The notes beneath the pieces were generated by a model. That model ran no database searches and was not told the origin of the DNA. It worked only from the letters and a program-made list of their open reading frames with translations. Positions 21,429-33,610 of a stretch of DNA of 64,000 bases are shown here, in pieces. Positions within the stretch are counted from its first letter, which is position 1, and each line of letters opens with the position of its first letter. Made by a program: the position numbers and the translations under genes. The DNA is from Poa pratensis. Its lineage: Eukaryota > Streptophyta > Magnoliopsida > Poales > Poaceae. The stretch covers positions 25,113,443-25,177,442 of the forward strand of contig CAMZMU010000055.1 of NCBI GenBank assembly GCA_947311845.1. Direction: 5' to 3'.

Positions 21429-22757
21429 GTGCTCGTCGAATTCCTCCGTGAGAACTGGGATATATTTGCGTGGTGTCCGGCCGACATGCCAGGTATTCCC
21501 AGGGAATTCGCCGATCACTCTCTCCAATTATTTCCGGATGCTAAACCAGTCAAGCAAACAATGCGCCGCATATCCGGCCCGAAAAGAACCGCAGTCGAAG
21601 CCGAAGTTGACAGACTACTCGCAACAGGTTTCATCGAGAAATCAAGAAATCACAATGGGTGGCTAACCCCGTACTTGTAGAGAAGCACACAGATATCCTT
21701 CGGATGTGCGTAGATTTCACAGCACTCAATAAATGTTGTCCAAAGGATCACTTTCCACTACCTCGAATCGACCAGATCGTCGACTCCACCGCCGGGTGCG
21801 CTCGCTTATCCTTCCTGGATGCTTACTCAAGTTACCACCAGATAAGGATGAAGGAAGATGATGAAGAGAAAACGGCGTTCATAACCCCACTCGGGGTCTA
21901 CTGCTACACAACAATGCCTTTCGGGCTCAAGAACGCAGGCGCAACCTACCAGCGCATGATGCAAGACTGCCTCAAGAAGCAAATTGGGCGAAACGTCCAG
22001 GTCTACGTAGATGACATCGTCATCACGAAGAAAAACACACTACTCGATGACTTGCGAGAGACGTTCGCAAACCTCAAACGCTTCCACATCAAGCTCAACC
22101 CGAAGAAGTGCACGTTCGGTGTGCCAGCCGGGCAGCTCCTGGGATATCTAGTCTCGGCTCGTGGAATCGAGGCGGACCCGGAGAAAATACAGGCCATCTT
22201 GACGATGCAACGGCCTTCAAAGCTCCATGACGTACAAAAATTAGCGGGTCGAGTGGCAGCACTCAGTCGATTCATCAGCAAACTGGGCGAAAAAGCACTC
22301 CCGTTCTATCGACTGATGAAGAAAGCAGACAAATTCGAGTGGACGCCAGAAGCCGAAGCAGCCTTCACGGATCTCAAGCGAGTCCTCACAAGCCCTCCAT
22401 CCTCGTCGCACCAAGGGAACGAGAGCCACTATACCTGTATGTCTCCGCAACTAACAGGGTGGTAAGTACCGTACTGGTAGTCGAACGCAGGGAGGAGGGA
22501 CACGCCCAAAGCATACAACGCCCAGTCTACTACTTGAGTGAAGTCCTCTCCATATCAAAGCAGCGGTACCCGCATTATCAAAAGCTGGCCTACGCCGTGT
22601 TCATGTCCTCAAGGAAGCTGACGCACTACTTCGCAGAGCACCCGATCACTGTAATCAGCACCTCAGGGATCGGAGACATCCTCACAAATCCCAACGCAAC
22701 TGGGCGAGTCGCAAAATGGCTAATCGAGCTAGGACCACGAGATATCAAGTATGATTA
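21429..22757 (+). pseudogene. pol: Gypsy2 reverse transcriptase and first RNase H (frameshifted)
   Basis: Motifs: MPGIPREFADHSL, RMCVDFTALNKCCPKDHFPLPRID, LSFLDAYSSYHQI, TMPFGLKNAGATYQR, catalytic YVDDIVI at about 21995-22020, LNPKKCTFGVPAGQLLGYLVSARGIEADPEK. The RNase H part has FEWTPEAEAAFTDLK, LYLYVSATNRVVSTVLVVERR, QRPVYYLSEVLSISKQRYPHYQKLAYAVF and a stop at 22756. Frame changes occur near 21660 and 22400. Confidence 0.9.
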
Positions 22758-22817
22758 GCGAAGGCCATCAAAGCACAAGTCTTACCTGACTTCCATACCG
22801 AGTGGATTGAAGCTCAG

Positions 22818-23270
22818 TTGTCAGGAGCACCAGATGTGTCCAACTCATGGACTATGTACTTTGACGGCTCAAAGAAGAACGAAGGCGCAGGCACAGGTGT
22901 CATCCTCATATCACCAAAAGGCGACAAGCTTCGCTATATCCTGCAGATGGGATTCGAGTTACCTTCCAATAACGAAGCTGAGTACGAGGCCCTGATCCAT
23001 GGCATGCGGATGGCCAAAGCCCTCGGGTGCACTCGACTGATGATCTATGGTGACTCGAATCTTGTGGTGCAGCAAACAATGAAGGCCTGCGATGCAATCG
23101 CAGATAACATGATCGCCTACCGTGATCTGTACAACCTAATGGAGGGCAGCTTCGAAGGCTGCGAGTTGCGGCACATAGGGCGCGAGAGTAACGAAGAAGC
23201 AGATAAGCTAGCCAACCTTGGCGCGACCAAAGCACCAGTTCCACCTGGTGTCTTCCTCGAGCGCATCGAG
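22818..23270 (+). pseudogene. pol: Gypsy2 second, archaeal-type RNase H
   Basis: WTMYFDGSKKNEGAGTGVILIS, NNEAEYEALIHGMRMA, MIYGDSNLVVQQ and ESNEEADKLANLG give the D-E-D-D set. The domain is open and looks intact in its own frame. It is very close to the Gypsy1 domain in both sequence and position. Confidence 0.82.
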
Positions 23271-23449
23271 CACAGGTCCATCAAGCAAAAACGAACATCT
23301 CCTACATCAGCCGCACCGGCCAATAGAAAAACACCTAGCACAGAGGACCGCCAGTCGAGGTACTCCTCATTGAGCCAACTTGGACTCAACCTTTCCTCGC
23401 ATACATACTCCGCGGCGAGGTACCTGAAGACATAACAGAGTCAAGACGC

Positions 23450-23501
23450 GTCACTCGAAGATCTAAATCATACACGTCATCAACGGCGAACTATACAAGC
23501 G
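23450..23501 (+). pseudogene. pol: Gypsy2 integrase, 5' stub before the solo LTR insertion
   Basis: Encodes the end of the linker, ...INGELYKR, and is cut by solo LTR B directly after the AAGCG target site. The counterpart in Gypsy1 reads GELYKRSISGVLQRC, and the missing residues resume at 40603. Confidence 0.75.
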
Positions 23502-24018
23502 TGTGACACCCCTCCTGGCACCTATTACCAGAGAGGCGGTCGTCCGTGCACCAGCCCAAGATATCTGGCCGCACGTCACGACAGTGCAATATTATGGAAA
23601 TCATTACACAATCAGGCACAAGAAGTGCTACAAATGGTTTACAAGGCCATCAAGGCATGACCAAACATCAAGCAAGCATGGCTCAGGACAGAGTTTAACT
23701 GGCAGCGGAAGACGACTAAGGCAACGGCTTGGAGCGGCTCCACTCCACAGGCATCTGGCTGGGCTACTGATCCTAGCACACTCTTGCTCCATCTCCTTGC
23801 TAAGGTAGAAGATGAATCCTCGCACAACCTGGCCACAATCACAAGGCCTGTGAGTACATTTGTATGCACTCAGCAAGAATTCGCCACTCACTACAAACAT
23901 TCCAACAATCATGCAACAAGATATACATTTGGAAATAAAATACCACACATGGCAAGTGTGTACTCTAGATACAAAAGTAGCATGGCATTGGCAATCAAAC
24001 ATGGCATAAGCAAGCAAC

Positions 24019-24023
24019 GGGGT
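24019..24023. repeat. Left TSD of Gypsy3 (GGGGT)
   Basis: The identical pentamer is at 36842-36846, directly after the other LTR. Confidence 0.9.
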
Positions 24024-24611
24024 TGTCGTGGGGTTATCACGGCAGATGTTACCATACGGTAACTTGATGATTGGGGCAAGGCGCCTTGGTCCTTCAGGAG
24101 ATTGTCACGCTCGTTGGGGAAAAAGGGTTTACCCAGGTTCAGCCTCTCCATTGGAGATAAAGACCTACTTCCTGCTTCTATGTTATTGATCTCGAGATCT
24201 CGATAACTCGGCTACAACAACAGAGCCGGGTTACGAGACAGGTTACAAAGGTTTCGCTTGATAGCAATGATATCGAACTAGGGCTTAAAAACTTGTCTAT
24301 CTATGTGCTGGGAGCCCGTTTATATAGACGCCGGGTCTCCCGAACTTACAATGAATACCGAATTACATACGAGCCCGGAGTCCTACTCTAGGTTCTTCTA
24401 GACCTTCCGTAGCCTCCAAGTCACCCGGTTACTTCCTTCACTCGGACTCCAGTTCTTCTAGGTCCTTCCTTCCAGGGACGAGTCATGTTAGGCCTATTGG
24501 CCCATCTATAACCCGGCCCACATCTTGTACACATCACTCGGACCAGGCCTTGGGCCGTCCGACTGATTCTTACTTGGTCATGAGTATACCGGGTTATTAT
24601 CCCCCCCAACA
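24024..24611 (-). repeat. Gypsy3 3' LTR
   Basis: 588 bp. The last bases read CCCCCCCAACA on the plus strand. A TATA-like box on the minus strand, CTATATAAAC, is at about 24318-24327. Confidence 0.93.
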
Positions 24612-24624
24612 GTAGTCCCCAAGT
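24612..24624 (-). other. Gypsy3 polypurine tract
   Basis: On the minus strand ACTTGGGGACTAC ends directly at the LTR boundary, the place where plus-strand DNA synthesis is primed. Related CTTGGGGACT copies recur through the 3' region. Confidence 0.75.
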
Positions 24625-24940
24625 TTGACTTGCATAAGCTCATCTGTTGCTTCACTTGATAATCTTGATCTTGATTTGATTACTCGAGGGTTGCTGCTGA
24701 TGGGATTATCCGAGTTAAACTCCTGAAAACAAAATAAAGATCATTAACACTGAATGGCCGGGTTACATTTCAGACCAGCTCCTTTTGGCGGTTCTCTTAT
24801 AACCTGGCTTTTCTCTCGCACTTAACCCTCTAGTCAACGACCAGGGAACATTCTCTGACGCATTCTTTTGTATCTTTGACCCATAGTCAAAACGGAATCT
24901 TATCTCCTCGTTTTTCACGCTCCTAGGGTTTCACCCAGGG

Positions 24941-24950
24941 CTATAAATAG
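24941..24950 (+). promoter_or_regulatory. TATA box of the Gypsy3 antisense gene
   Basis: CTATAAATAG, about 315 bp upstream of the antisense ATG at 25264. A likely 5'-UTR intron lies between (donor CTCTG|GTAAAT near 25143, acceptor TTTTCCAG near 25250). Confidence 0.65.
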
Positions 24951-25263
24951 TGGACCACGGTTAAAAAGGGTTTCACTTTCCCCATTCACCGCGTCCTTCA
25001 TCTTCAACCTCGGTCTTTCTCTCTCCTCGAGCTAGGGTTGGGGTTCCTCCAAGCTCGCCGCGCCGCCGCCGGCCATCCAAGCTCCGCATTGTAGCAACGA
25101 AACGCCGGTGAATCTGCTCCGCGCCAGATCTCCACGAGCTCTGGTAAATTTTTCACTCCTGCGCTTTGCTTCCATCTAGATCTTGACTTGCTTTTTCTCG
25201 GGCTGTTCTTGAGCTCGGTTTTTTTCATTTCTTTTCTTGTTATTTTCCAGATCTTCAGATCTC

Positions 25264-28200
25264 ATGGCACCCAAGGACCCGAGGAAGCTGAAGGCCAAGG
25301 CCAAGGCCGGTGATGGCGCCACCGCATCGGCATCAAAGAAGATCAAATAGACCACCAAGCCCAGATCTGGGATTACGGCCAACTGGGCCAAATCCATGGC
25401 TACACAGTCCAAGCTTGAAGAACTGGCTGAAGCCGGTGTTCTTCCTCTTCAGTCGGAGATCGATTGGAGAGGGACTGAAGAAGAGACTCGGCCCTCCCCC
25501 AGGAAGGTGAAGTTATCTGTTTCCTTGAACATGTCGCCCGGGGTTTTCGTCCCCCGGGTCATCCTTTCTTTCGGGATCTTCTTCGTCACTACGGCCTCCG
25601 GGTCTTCGATCTCGGACCCAATTCCATCTTGAACATTAGTAACTATATAGTTCTTTGTGAATCGTACTTATGCACTCTCCCAGCTTAGCTCTTTTCCTGG
25701 AGCTATTCTTGTGCAAACCTCAGCGTGAGCACAAGAATGGCCCCCTCTTGGTCTGTGGCAGTGTTTCTATTCAACGCCGCAAAGGCTCTGCTAAGCCTTC
25801 TCTAGAACTTCATACTCACGTAAAGCATTGGCAAAAATCATACTTTTACTGCAAAGCCAAGATACCTTCTGGTGAACACCCTTTACCGGGTTATTCGGTC
25901 GAGCCTCTCGTTATCAACAACAACATGAACTCCTTCGCCTCTGATACTGAAAGAGAAGCTCTCCAGCCTCTCCTCAAGAAATCTCTGTTTTGGTCAAGCA
26001 TGGACTTGGTGGAACCGACCTGATCAAGACCTGGATGGGCTGGAGAATTCAACCCAACAGTATCCGCAAGAAACTCCTTTGCGATTACTCGGGTCATCTG
26101 ACTGACTCCCTCCGTTACTCGGAGAAGTCCTATCCCACCACTGCACTGAACAAGGCTATCAAGGCCTTCCTCGCTGAAAAGGTTGAGACAATCAAGGACA
26201 ATGGCCTTCTGCCATTCAGTAAGAATAACCCGGCACCACCAGTAAGTACCGACTGATAAAAAATCTCAATAACATATTCTTTCTCAATTGTAAACTGATT
26301 ATTTTGCTTCTACTTTTTCACTAGGAATCTGATGACTGGTGGCAAGTTGAGACTCCCCCTGCCACTCCTGAGGCAGATGATGATGAAGATGATGATGACG
26401 AGGCTCAGTCCTCGAGTGAAGAAGAAGAAGAAGAAGAAAAAGAAAAGGAAGAAGAAGAAGAAGGTGAACTTAACTCCCTTGGCCACTTCTTCATAGGTTT
26501 AATTGAGAACGAAGCTCAACCCAATTTATCCACTGATGCCCATTTTATAATACCAGAACCGGCTGAAAAAGTAGCCACTCCTTCACCCGGCCGTAGCTCT
26601 GAAGCCACTGAATCTGCTGCTACGGGAAAAGGAAGGCTCGCACTATCTGCGCCAAGGTGCCATACTCTCGCATATCCACAGAACCATATTCTTATCTTGC
26701 TATGCAAAAACTCAACCAAACTCTTCTTCAAAAATCTTCGCAGAGTTCTGCTGAACCCTCTACCAAGAGGAGAGCAACACGAACCTCCCTGGAGAAGATC
26801 CTCTTAACCCGAGAATCCCAAACCATCCATCTCCACGCCGTCCTGGTACTTCTCTTTCCAACTTTGAACCACAAAAACATCCCTCTGATAGTTATCCTTT
26901 AGCTGGTCAAATCCGAGTTTCTAAATCATACTCTCTTACAGCTTCTTCAGGCTCCAGCAATGACCTCCCTCGTGACTTTCAAGTCAACACCGGGTAATAC
27001 ATACATCCAACTATTACTTGTATTTTACTTTCATCAACTTTGTTTTCTTTTGTTCTTTCTTATATTATCTTCGTTCTTTGCAATTTCAGGGCAAAAGCTA
27101 CTCTTAGTGATGCTCCAAGCCCTCCCATTGCCGAGGAGGATAACTTGAAGAATACTCCTGAAAAACATGCTGAGCCGACTGATAAGGAGCAGACAACTGA
27201 CCAGATGAATGCTTCTCCTTCTCCTGCTGAGAAACCGACTGATCCTGAAGTCGTGATCACAGGAACTTGCTTTACCGAGAAGATCTCTCCCTCAAAACTG
27301 CAACCAAGTTTGTTGCCCCTGAAGAAAAGTCCAAGCCGACTGATAAAGGCGAGGCTTCCACTGTGCCACACTATGGCCATACAAACTTTGAAGGTCTGCT
27401 AACTGAATACAATACACTGAAGCTTTCTGAGGGCAAACTCGTGGATTCTCTTGTCCAAGAACACCAGGTACACATCTTTTCCTCTTCATATCTTATATAT
27501 CAAACCTAGTCCCCAAGTATCAAGTAAACTGTCCTCAGTCACTCGATACTTGAAAATATAAATCACTTATTACCTTTGTTTTGAAAACTTCAGAATATCC
27601 CAGTCCCCAAGTTCCGAGTTATCAGTCTACGATAACATGGAACTTGTTTTACTTTCTGATTTCAAATCCTCATTAATTCTGCCTTTCACCATAACAATAC
27701 TTTCAAATCCTCATAACCCCCAAGTTCCGGGTAATATGTTCACAATTTATCTGGAACTTTGAAAATGCATTATTGAATAACTTGTAAAACTTTAAAAGAC
27801 ATACCAGTCCCCAAGTGCCGAGTGATCTGCTCTTCAGTCACTCGGAACTTGTATAAATACTCTGCCTGCATATAATTTTACTGTCAACTTGTTCTTTCTT
27901 TCAATTGCCGACTGAAATATATTCAGTCCCCATGTTTCTAACTTGCTATTCTTTTTTCAGAGATATGTGTCCCATAATGACCAAATACTTGCCAAGACCA
28001 ACCAACTCCTTGAAGTTGAAACCAAGCTGCGCAAGGAAACTGAAACTCATGCTTCAGACTTGGAGAAAACGATTGAATCTCTAACTGCAGAGAACACCAA
28101 ACTGAAAAAGGAGCTGGAAGAAGCTGGTGATAAATACAAGATCTGCTTTGACAAGATGGTCAGTGTCCAGAAATACTTGGACACCCTGAAAGATCATATC

Positions 28201-28781
28201 AAGGATATCCTCAATCCACTCATTGGTAAACACCATCTCTTTTCACTTTTTTCAACTTTACTCGGCTTTCACATACTAACCCACATCATACTTTTCAGGT
28301 GAACAGAATGCTGCCATCAGGAGATCCTATCCAGAGAAGTTGAACTGCCTGAACACTATCATTCGGCAATTCCAGTTTGGCACTTCTGAAATTATGAAGC
28401 GTGTTAAGAGCAACTGTGCTCCTCCCCAAGTAATATTCGAGTCCCTGCATCAGCTTTCCATGATCCCCGAGTGGTTAGACCTCTGGACGCGCTCAGCATG
28501 CCGGGTTGGCGCAATGCGCAGCTTAGCTTTAGCCAAAGCTGAGAGACTCCATTGCAAAGAAGAAGAAAGCTGCAGCACCAAGTACTTCTACTCCAGTTGC
28601 CCCTGCACCCAGCCGTACTCCCACTACGCCAATTGTAGAAAAGCCGGCTGATGTTGCTAAGGATACTGCAGAAGATCAAGGCACTGCACAAGCTAAGTCC
28701 CAGGCCAAAGCTCCTGAAGATAACCCGGCTTCCGAAGCTGAAGCTGCCAAGGGAACCTCAACCGATAACCCGGCTATCTGA
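25264..28781 (+). pseudogene. Gypsy3 antisense gene, PF04195-like with coiled coil, multi-exon
   Basis: Starts MAPKDPRKLKAKAK. A stop at about 25348 and a shift near 25510 break the first exon. The conserved segment (about 25505-25690) reads FLEHVARGF, DLGPNSILNISNYIVLCESYL, matching the PF04195 block of Gypsy1 and Gypsy2. Splice sites look real: donor at 26242 and acceptor ending 26324 join PAPP to ESDDWWQVE in phase, followed by a long acidic run. Further acceptors end near 27090, 27960 and 28300, with donors near 27469 and 28227. The 27961-28226 exon is a strong heptad coiled coil (LEKTIESLTAENTKLKKELEE). A stop lies at about 28781. Role unknown. Confidence 0.7.
27500..27935. repeat. Dispersed polypurine-tract-like copies in a Gypsy3 antisense intron
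   Basis: AGTCCCCAAGT-type motifs (minus strand CTTGGGGACT) occur near 27508, 27602, 27717, 27806 and 27924, followed in several cases by a half such as TTCCGAGT or GCCGAGTG. They match the polypurine tract at 24612. A further copy lies at 29193. Confidence 0.7.
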
Positions 28782-29415
28782 GCCAGTTTTCATGTTTTAC
28801 CTTTTCCTGCAAAACAATTATTCGGCCAATGGGCATTGTAATATGCTCTGAAATACTTTGCCTTTTATTTGATGGTGCGTCTGTGCACTATATGAAATAC
28901 TCAATATTTTGTAATAACTTATACTTTTTATGGTTTAGATGACCCTTTTGGTTTATCTTTAGCTTCTTATCAGTCGGCTTTCACATGACTTTCTCAGTTG
29001 CTACTTTTTCCTTTGCTAAAACAGGGTCAAACTAAGTCCCAGCATGGGCATCATAGTTGATTGAATTAACAAGTAAGCAATCTGGTCATAAAATTGTGAG
29101 TAACATCAAACTGATAGGCAAGTTTAACCAAGAACAAAATTAAGGCTTAAAAGCCGGGTCTTAGGATTAAAACTTATGAATTTATAATTCATAAGTCCCC
29201 AAGCCCTGGATCAATGTTTACAAGTAAAGGCTTAAACTATGCATCATTACCCCACTGATCTCAAACATCTCTATGCGTGCTCTCTTGGGCAACAGCTATA
29301 GGACTTTTTTGCTAAGCACTCCTTTGGGCAAGCTTTATAAACATAAACTATGCATAAAAAGTAAAACAACAGAAAAGATTTCTTCTCAATACTCTTCTTT
29401 ATTAAAGATACACCA
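28782..29415. other. Gypsy3 3' region between the antisense gene and the conserved block
   Basis: AT-rich, no gene seen on either strand. It may hold the antisense transcript's 3' UTR and poly(A) site just after 28781. It includes one more polypurine-tract-like motif at 29193. Confidence 0.5.
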
Positions 29416-29488
29416 GCAAGCCGCCTCATTAAAAACCTTCCAGTCCCCTTAGGTACCCTGGTAAGGAAAAGAGCGCGTCTGAAACCTG
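29416..29488 (-). other. 73-bp conserved block after pol, Gypsy3 copy
   Basis: Minus-strand copy of the block at 8677 and 41762, beginning 48 bp after the Gypsy3 pol stop. It differs from the Gypsy2 copy at about 3 of 73 positions. Confidence 0.85.
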
Positions 29489-29536
29489 CTGGGGGTTACA
29501 TCGTGTGTTACATAACTCGGCCTAGGTTCATGTTCA

Positions 29537-30770
29537 CTAGGTATAATATGGGCGAAGATGAGCAATGTTCCACGGCCGCTTCGTCTCTTCCATAGGAAGG
29601 ATAGCATGGTCCGTGTTGTTCTCTTCACCTTTCTCTCTCACATCTATCAGATAATATGAACCATTGTGCAATTTCCGACTGATAAGGAACGGCCCTTCCC
29701 ATGGAGGAGTTAGTTGTGCATCCCTGCCTGCTTCTGTCTGAGCCGTAAAACTAAATCTCCTTCCTGGAAAGTTCTTGATCTTACTCGGCGACTATGATAG
29801 CGCCGCAAATCCTGCTGATAAACTGCGGACCGTTCCAATGCTAACTCACGCTCCTCTTCAAGGGCATCAATCGAATCCTCCCTTGCAATTGCATTGCTTG
29901 ACTCCACATACGCCGCCACTCTTGGCGAGTCATGGACTATATCACTCGGTAACACTGCTTCTGCTCCATACACCAGAAAGAACGGTGTACGCTTGGTTGA
30001 TCTATTCGGGGTTGTATTGATCCCCCAAACCACTGCGGGTAACTCTTTCACCCAAGCTCCATACGCCTTTTCAATCGGAACTCGAAGTCTTGGTTTGATT
30101 CCTTTCAATATTTCCTGATTACTCCTTTCTACCTGCCCGTTGGCCTGTGGATGTGCCACCGAAGCAAGGTCTAATCTGATTCCCTTCTCTTTGCAGAATA
30201 TCTCTGTTTCACCGAGTGACATGTTGGTCCCATTATCTGTGATGATACTGTGAGGATAACCAAACCGACTGATAATTTTCTTCAGAAACGTGACAACTTT
30301 GGAAGCATCACAACTTGTAACTGGCTCCACTTCAACCCACTTAGTGAACTTATCAACAGCCACCAAGAGATGAGTTTTCTTGCACGATGTCATCTGAAAG
30401 GGCCCCATCATATCAAGACCCCAAACTGCAAACGGCCAGTGATTGGTATTGTCCTCAATTCCTGAGCGGCACATGCTCCTGTCTTGCATATCTTTGACAT
30501 CCATCACATGCCCTAACAATCTGCTCTGCATCCTTGAAAGCTGTGAGCCAAAAGAATCCATGCCTAAATGCCTTGGCCACCAGAGACCTAGATGAAGCAT
30601 GATGACCACAGTCCCCAGCATGTATCTCTTGCAAAATTTGCCTTCCTTCGACTGATGAAACACATCGCTGATAAACTCCAGAAACACTGCGCTTGTACAA
30701 CTCACCATCAATTACTGCATAGCCGAGTGATCTTCTGACAATTTGTCGCGCCATAACTTCATTACTCGGC
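29537..30770 (-). pseudogene. pol: Gypsy3 integrase (frameshifted)
   Basis: On the minus strand: GELYKRSVSGVYQRC, EIHAGDCGHHASSR with a Cys pair in CDGCQRYA (HHCC finger). The core has LDMMGPF, ITDNGTNMS and ANGQVERSNQEI, so all three DDE residues are present. The C-terminus has INTTPNRSTKRTPFFLVYGAEAV and FQEGDLVLRLRQK. Frame changes occur near 30460 and 29715. After the last shift the frame continues through TPPWEGPFLI and WNIAHLRPYY to a stop at 29537-29539. Confidence 0.88.
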
Positions 30771-30899
30771 AAAATCTTCCTTATCATATAATCCAGATAT
30801 GGTTCAGTCCACTCAGGAATCTCATGCAACGCTGCTACTAACTCGGAATCTTGATCTGGACTTTCATCTTCCTCTTCACCCGGAAGTTGGACTGATGGC

Positions 30900-31320
30900 T
30901 TCCATAACTCGTCCAGGAACACATTTGGTGGAACTGGCTCTCTACGTGATCCCAATCTTGACAAAGCATCTGCTGCCTCGTTCTATCAATATGATCCACC
31001 TGGAATCCTGAAAAGAATCCAGCTGCTTCATCAACAGCCCTTCTGTAAGCCGCCATCTTCTCATCTTTCCTGTCCCAAGTCCCAGAAACTTGCTGCGCTA
31101 CAAGATCCGAGTCACCGAAACACATGATCCTTTTGATGTTCATCTCCTTGGCAATGCGCAAACCATGTAACAAAGCTTCATACTCAGCAATATTATTGGT
31201 GCAATCGAAGTGAATCTGAAGAACATAACTCATCTTATCCCCTTTGGGTGAAGTGAGAACCACTCCTGCTCCTGATCCCTCATACTGCTTGGATCCATCA
31301 AAATGCATAACCCATGACTT
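30900..31320 (-). pseudogene. pol: Gypsy3 second, archaeal-type RNase H
   Basis: SWVMHFDGSKQYEGSGAGVVL, NNIAEYEALLHGLRIAKE and MCFGDSDLVAQQ give Asp, Glu and Asp. The fourth acidic segment is disturbed by a small frame change near 30980, where the normal ADAL-type motif should be. This supports Tat-clade membership of Gypsy3 independently of the other two elements. Confidence 0.78.
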
Positions 31321-32710
31321 ATAACTCGGCGCCTTGGGTGGTGCCGTGCTTAACTCGGTCCAATCATTGACAAAATCAATCAAGGCTTGTGACTTAATCG
31401 CTGTGCGAGGCTCATACTTGATGTGATAATCACCCATCTCAATCGCCCACTTGGCAATTCTTCCAGTAGCTTCAGTATTGCACACAATGTCTGCCAATGG
31501 TGCTCCACTTACCACTGTAATGGGGTGTTCTTGAAAGTAATGCTTCAATTTCCGACTGGCCATGAAAACGCCAAAAACTAACTTCTGCCACTGGGATACC
31601 TCTGTTTAGCCGGAGTCAAAACCTCACTGACATAATAAACCGGCCTTTGAACCAGATGCTCCTTTCCTTCTTCTTTCGCTCACCACAATAACTACACTAA
31701 CTGCTCGGGAATTGCAGCTATGTACAACAGCATGGGCTCCTTTGGAGCTGGAGCAGCTAAGATTGGTGCTTTCGATAATGTTTCCTTCAATGCCTCCAGG
31801 GCTTTATCAGCTTCCTCATCCCAAACAAATTTATCTGACTTCCTCAAGAGTCGGTATAAGGAATTGCTTTCTCTCCCAGTCGGGATATGAACCTACTCAA
31901 CGCAGCCACGCAGCCCGTGATCTTCTGGACTTCCTTCAATTCAGTCGGCTTTCCCAACCTATTGATTGCTGCTATCTTTTCCGGGTTTGCTTCAATCCCA
32001 CGCTCGGACACAATAAAGCCGAGTAATTTCCTGATGGAACTCCAAACACACACTTTTTTGGGTTAAGCTTCATCTGAAACCTCCTTAAGTTAGCAAAAGT
32101 TTCTCTCAAATCATCAATAAATGTCTCAGCCTTCTTTGTCTTGATCACCACATCATCAACGTACGCATGCACGTTCCGATCTATCTGCTTCTCAAAACAA
32201 CTCTGGATGCACCTCTGATAAGTTGCTCCAGCATTCTTCAGTCCAAATGTCATGTTCTTGTAACAAAAAGCTCCAAATGGGGTGATAAATGATGTCTTCT
32301 CCCAATCTTCCTCTGCAAGCTTGATTTGATGGTATCCTGAATATGCATCCAGGAAACACAAAAGATCACTACCTGCCACAGCATCTATGATTTGATCAAT
32401 CCTTGGTAACGCAAACGGATCCTTCGGACAATGCTTGTTCAAACTTGTGAAATCAATACACATCCTCCACTCATTGTTCTTTTTCAACACTAAAACCGGG
32501 TTAGCCAACCACTTTGGATGTAACACTTCCATAATGAATCCTGCGGCGAGTAAACGAGCTATCTCTTCTCCTACAATCCTTCTTCTTTCCTCATTCAATC
32601 TGCGCAATCCCTGTTTAATCGGTCTTGCTTTAGGATCAACATGTAAGCGGTGCTCAGCGAATTCAGTCGGTATGCCTGGCATGTCACTAGGTTTCCATGC
32701 AAAGACATCC
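31321..32710 (-). pseudogene. pol: Gypsy3 reverse transcriptase and first RNase H (frameshifted)
   Basis: Motifs on the minus strand: MPGIPTEFAEHRLHVDPKARPIKQ, WLANPVLVLKK, RMCIDFTSLNKHCPKDPFALPRID, LCFLDAYSGYHQI, MTFGLKNAGATYQR, catalytic YVDDVVI near 32150, LNPKKCVFGV. Frame breaks occur near 32050, 31850 and 31600. The RNase H tail has FQEHPITVVSGAPLADI and GRIAKWAIEMGDYHIKY. The RT is recognisably different from the Gypsy1/Gypsy2 type (for example NEERRRIVGEEIARLLAAGF). Confidence 0.88.
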
Positions 32711-32810
32711 CGATTCTCACGGATGAATTCGATGAGCGCGCTTTCCTATTTGTCAGTCAGATTTGACCCGATAGAGAACTGCTTGGACGAATCACCCGGC
32801 ACGAAGTCAA

Positions 32811-33400
32811 TCATCTTGGTATCTGAGCCGCTTTGAATTTCGCCCTCTCTTCGGTCATTGGTTTCTTCAAAATTGTCCCATCATCCGGGTTTGTGGTAGC
32901 TTTGTAGTAATTCAACTCCTCTTCCGCACAGGCTTGTTCTGCCATAACAGCATCACCTTGCTCACATTGTAACGCCAACTCACGACTGCCATTGACTGTG
33001 ATAATACCTTTTGGACCTGGCATCTTCATCTTTAAGTACACATAACACGGCCTCGCCATGAATCTAGCAAAAACGTTACGGCCAAAGAGAGCATGATAGG
33101 GCTCTTCAATTTGACCACCTCAAAACAAATCATCTCAGACCTGAAATTATCCTTTGATTCTCCAAACGCGACCTCCAATGTTATTGTTCCCTCTGGTCTT
33201 GCGACTTTCCAGGACAATACCATGAAAGATAGTACCTGAAGGGTGAAGCTGCTTGGCTGTGAAACCCATCCGGATGAATGTATCCCAATACAGAATGTTG
33301 ATGCTACTACCTCCATCCATAAGAACCTTGTGTAAAATATAACCCGAAACCTGAGGTGCAACAACTAAAGCCAACGCTCCAGGTGCATCTACTCGGCCGG
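32811..33400 (-). pseudogene. pol: Gypsy3 protease region (frameshifted)
   Basis: Active site KVLMDGGSSINILYWDTF (33325-33265 region), then GTIFHGIV and, in another frame, MICFEVVKLKSPIMLSLAV (counterpart of FEVVDWKSQYHAILGR), followed by ARPCYVYLKMKMPGPKGIITVNG. The same D-G-G-S active site as in the other two elements. Confidence 0.78.
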
Positions 33401-33610
33401 GTGATCCTCTCTAGACCAAGTGATCGGATACTCGGACCACTTCAAATATCTCGGAACTGCGGGAAGAAGCGTTGACAGCTCTCTTCTTCAATTTCTGATC
33501 TCTCCGACAGTGCTGGAAACTGTAATATGATACTGTCCTCGATTTAACTCTTGGGGTTTTGCTGGAAACCTAACCCGGCTGGTCCGTTATCCGGGCCGGG
33601 TGGTCCTCCA

